NCBI GenBank assembly: GCA_035565355.1
Contig: DATMSM010000100.1
Coordinates: forward strand, 1-35,238
Source: Ga0074130 sp035565355
Lineage (GTDB): Bacteria > Pseudomonadota > Gammaproteobacteria > Burkholderiales > Rhodocyclaceae
Direction of reading: 5' to 3'
Length of the DNA stretch: 35,238 bases
The position numbers and the translations under genes were made by a program. The number at the start of each line of letters is the position of its first letter. Within the stretch, counting starts at the first letter, position 1. The notes under the pieces were generated by a model. The model saw only the letters and a list, made by a program, of their open reading frames with translations. It was not told where the DNA came from and ran no database searches. This document shows, piece after piece, positions 34,306-35,238 of the stretch.

Positions 34306-34326
34306 GCGACTTCGCTACACGCAAAG

Positions 34327-34364
34327 AGGGCAGCCAGTGAAAACTGGGCTGCCCTTTTTGTTTG
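34327..34364 (+). terminator. Strong terminator of the atp operon
   Basis: A 12-13 bp stem (AGGGCAGCCAGT against ACTGGGCTGCCCT, one bulged base) with a GAAA tetraloop is followed by TTTTTGTTTG. Confidence 0.95.
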
Positions 34365-34399
34365 TCATGCATGCCCTGCGGCGGGCGGGCAATAAGTAC

Positions 34400-34433
34400 A
34401 CAAATCAATTTTCTATAGAAAGTTTTGATTTGT
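34400..34433. promoter_or_regulatory. Nested dyad upstream of tetR, likely operator
   Basis: Outer arms ACAAATCAA (34400-34408) and TTGATTTGT (34425-34433) enclose a perfect 12-bp palindrome TTTCTATAGAAA (34410-34421) whose centre is one base off. Such AT-rich double dyads are typical of TetR-family binding sites. The regulator encoded next door is the obvious candidate. Confidence 0.6.
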
Positions 34434-34459
34434 CCTACCCTGTAATTGGACTGTACAGT
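34430..34459 (+). promoter_or_regulatory. Candidate tetR promoter
   Basis: TTGTCC (34430-34435) and TACAGT (34454-34459) are 18 bases apart, and the -10 lies inside the second palindrome. The start of transcription would be close to 34466, only a few bases from the first ATG at 34470. Confidence 0.4.
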
Positions 34460-34466
34460 CTAGTCC
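34448..34466. promoter_or_regulatory. Second palindrome at tetR start
   Basis: GACTGTACAGTC (34449-34460) is a perfect 12-bp palindrome. An overlapping pair, GGACT (34448-34452) / AGTCC (34462-34466), uses the same DNA. A repressor here would cover the -10 and the start. Confidence 0.55.
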
Positions 34467-34469
34467 ACT

Positions 34470-35054
34470 ATGATGTCTTCCGCCCCCGATAACCGTCAAC
34501 GCATCATCGCAGCCGCTCGTGAAGCTTTCACGACGGAAGGCTATCGTTCCAGCATAGAACGTATTGCACAGCTCGCCGGCGTCGCCAAGCAGACCGTCTA
34601 CAACCATTTCCCGACCAAGGAAGCCTTGTTCGACGAAATGACCCGCGACAATATGAATCTGTTTCTGGTGTCCTTGTCGGGCAGCCCGGACAATCCGCGC
34701 CAGACGCTCCTGGAGTTCGGCCGCAAATACTATGAAGGTGTGCTGTCAGGCCAATGCGTGGCCTGGATGCGCATGATCGCAGCAGAATCCGGGCGGTTTC
34801 CCGATATGGCGGAGCGTACCTATCAGCTCGGGCCGTTGGCGATGCTCGGGCAGCTCAGCGACTACATGGACCGCGCCATGCAGGCGGGCAAACTGCGTAA
34901 CGACGATCCGCTCTTCGCGGCAGAGATGCTCTACGGCATGTTGAGCGGTGTGGAGCGTACGCGCATGCTGTTCGGCGTGCAACGCGAACCCTATGATCTC
35001 GAAACCCGGGTCGGCGCCATCATCGACTGCTTTATGCACGCCTACGCGCCGTAG
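34470..35054 (+). CDS. TetR/AcrR-family transcriptional regulator
   Basis: A 194-aa one-component regulator. The N-terminal helix-turn-helix lies around residues 26-47 (RSSIERIAQLAGVAKQTVYNHFPTKEAL region), and the C-terminal helices form the ligand and dimer domain, with CVAWMRMIAAESGRFPDMAERTYQLG as in the AefR/AcrR group. Its neighbour downstream is probably an RND pump subunit, so it is likely the pump's repressor. Two consecutive ATGs (34470, 34473) start the frame, without a ribosome-binding site; the transcript may be leaderless. The second ATG is as likely as the first. Confidence 0.88.
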   Translation: MMSSAPDNRQRIIAAAREAFTTEGYRSSIERIAQLAGVAKQTVYNHFPTKEALFDEMTRDNMNLFLVSLSGSPDNPRQTLLEFGRKYYEGVLSGQCVAWMRMIAAESGRFPDMAERTYQLGPLAMLGQLSDYMDRAMQAGKLRNDDPLFAAEMLYGMLSGVERTRMLFGVQREPYDLETRVGAIIDCFMHAYAP

Positions 35055-35115
35055 TGCGCAGCCGCATTGAATACCGAAAACCATTAGATCCATGCCCACC
35101 CCAACGGAGCAGCAC

Positions 35116-35238
35116 ATGAAATCGTCCAGCCCTCTCAAGCTTACCGCCCTCTCTCTCGCCATGGCCGCCTTGCTCAGCGCTTGCGGCAATGGACAGGCGC
35201 CGGGTGGCGGCGCGGGTGCGGGCGCAGGTGCGCCGCCG
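35116..35238 (+). CDS. Lipoprotein, probable RND membrane-fusion subunit (partial)
   Basis: Only the first 41 codons are in the window. They encode MKSSSPLKLTALSLAMAA followed by the lipobox LLSAC and a Gly/Ala-rich linker (PGGGAGAGAGAPP). The acylated Cys would be residue 23. A lipobox followed by such a linker right after a TetR gene is common for AcrA/MexA-like membrane-fusion proteins, which bridge inner-membrane pump and outer-membrane channel. The pump identity is an inference from position. GGAG lies 6 bases before the ATG. The gene runs off the right edge. Confidence 0.6.
   Translation, partial: MKSSSPLKLTALSLAMAALLSACGNGQAPGGGAGAGAGAPP

Overview
The window is a chromosomal replication-origin region of a GC-rich betaproteobacterium. 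Rhodocyclales or a near relative fits best. The evidence is the gene set rpmH-rnpA-yidD-yidC-mnmE, mnmG-rsmG-parA-parB and atpIBEFHAGDC, a second-type infA next to a cold-shock gene, and a PEP-CTERM protein. No rRNA, tRNA, insertion sequence, prophage or CRISPR array was seen. The species call is an inference from gene content; no search was run.

Layout. Positions 1-4.8 kb hold small and housekeeping genes: a DUF4142 secreted protein (-), a 72-aa membrane-anchored peptide, the U32-family 23S rRNA hydroxylase rlhA (-), two small unknown proteins, a cspA-type cold-shock gene with a long structured leader, and infA. Positions 4.86-10.26 kb carry gyrB, dnaN and dnaA, all on the minus strand. Positions 10.26-10.53 kb hold the probable oriC, with two perfect DnaA boxes. 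A second pair of perfect DnaA boxes lies between dnaA and dnaN. From 10.53 kb the plus strand reads rpmH-rnpA-yidD-yidC, mnmE and a TSUP permease. Two parS palindromes follow, then mnmG-rsmG-parA-parB. A long leader precedes a CBS-domain gene at 19.86 kb.

Positions 20.4-26.9 kb are the most accessory part and lie on the minus strand: a HAF-repeat PEP-CTERM protein, then the tight cluster lplT - unknown 549-aa exported protein - aas. LplT flips lysophospholipid inward and Aas reacylates it. The gene between them has a signal peptide, a His and a Cys in contexts resembling papain-like or Lnb-type (DUF4105) enzymes, and a C-terminal membrane anchor. An acyl-transfer or hydrolase role that produces lysophospholipid is an attractive but untested idea. 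The complete F1Fo ATP synthase operon runs from 27.37 to 34.31 kb from a strong sigma70-like promoter and ends at a strong terminator. The window closes with a TetR regulator behind two operator-like dyads and the first 41 codons of a lipoprotein, probably the membrane-fusion subunit of an RND pump.

How the parts work together: DnaA acts at the boxes beside its own gene. ParB would load at parS about 4.7 kb from the putative origin, and ParA would segregate it. RnpA, YidD, YidC and MnmE/MnmG/RsmG serve RNA processing, membrane-protein insertion and tRNA/rRNA modification. YidC also inserts the Fo subunits encoded further along.
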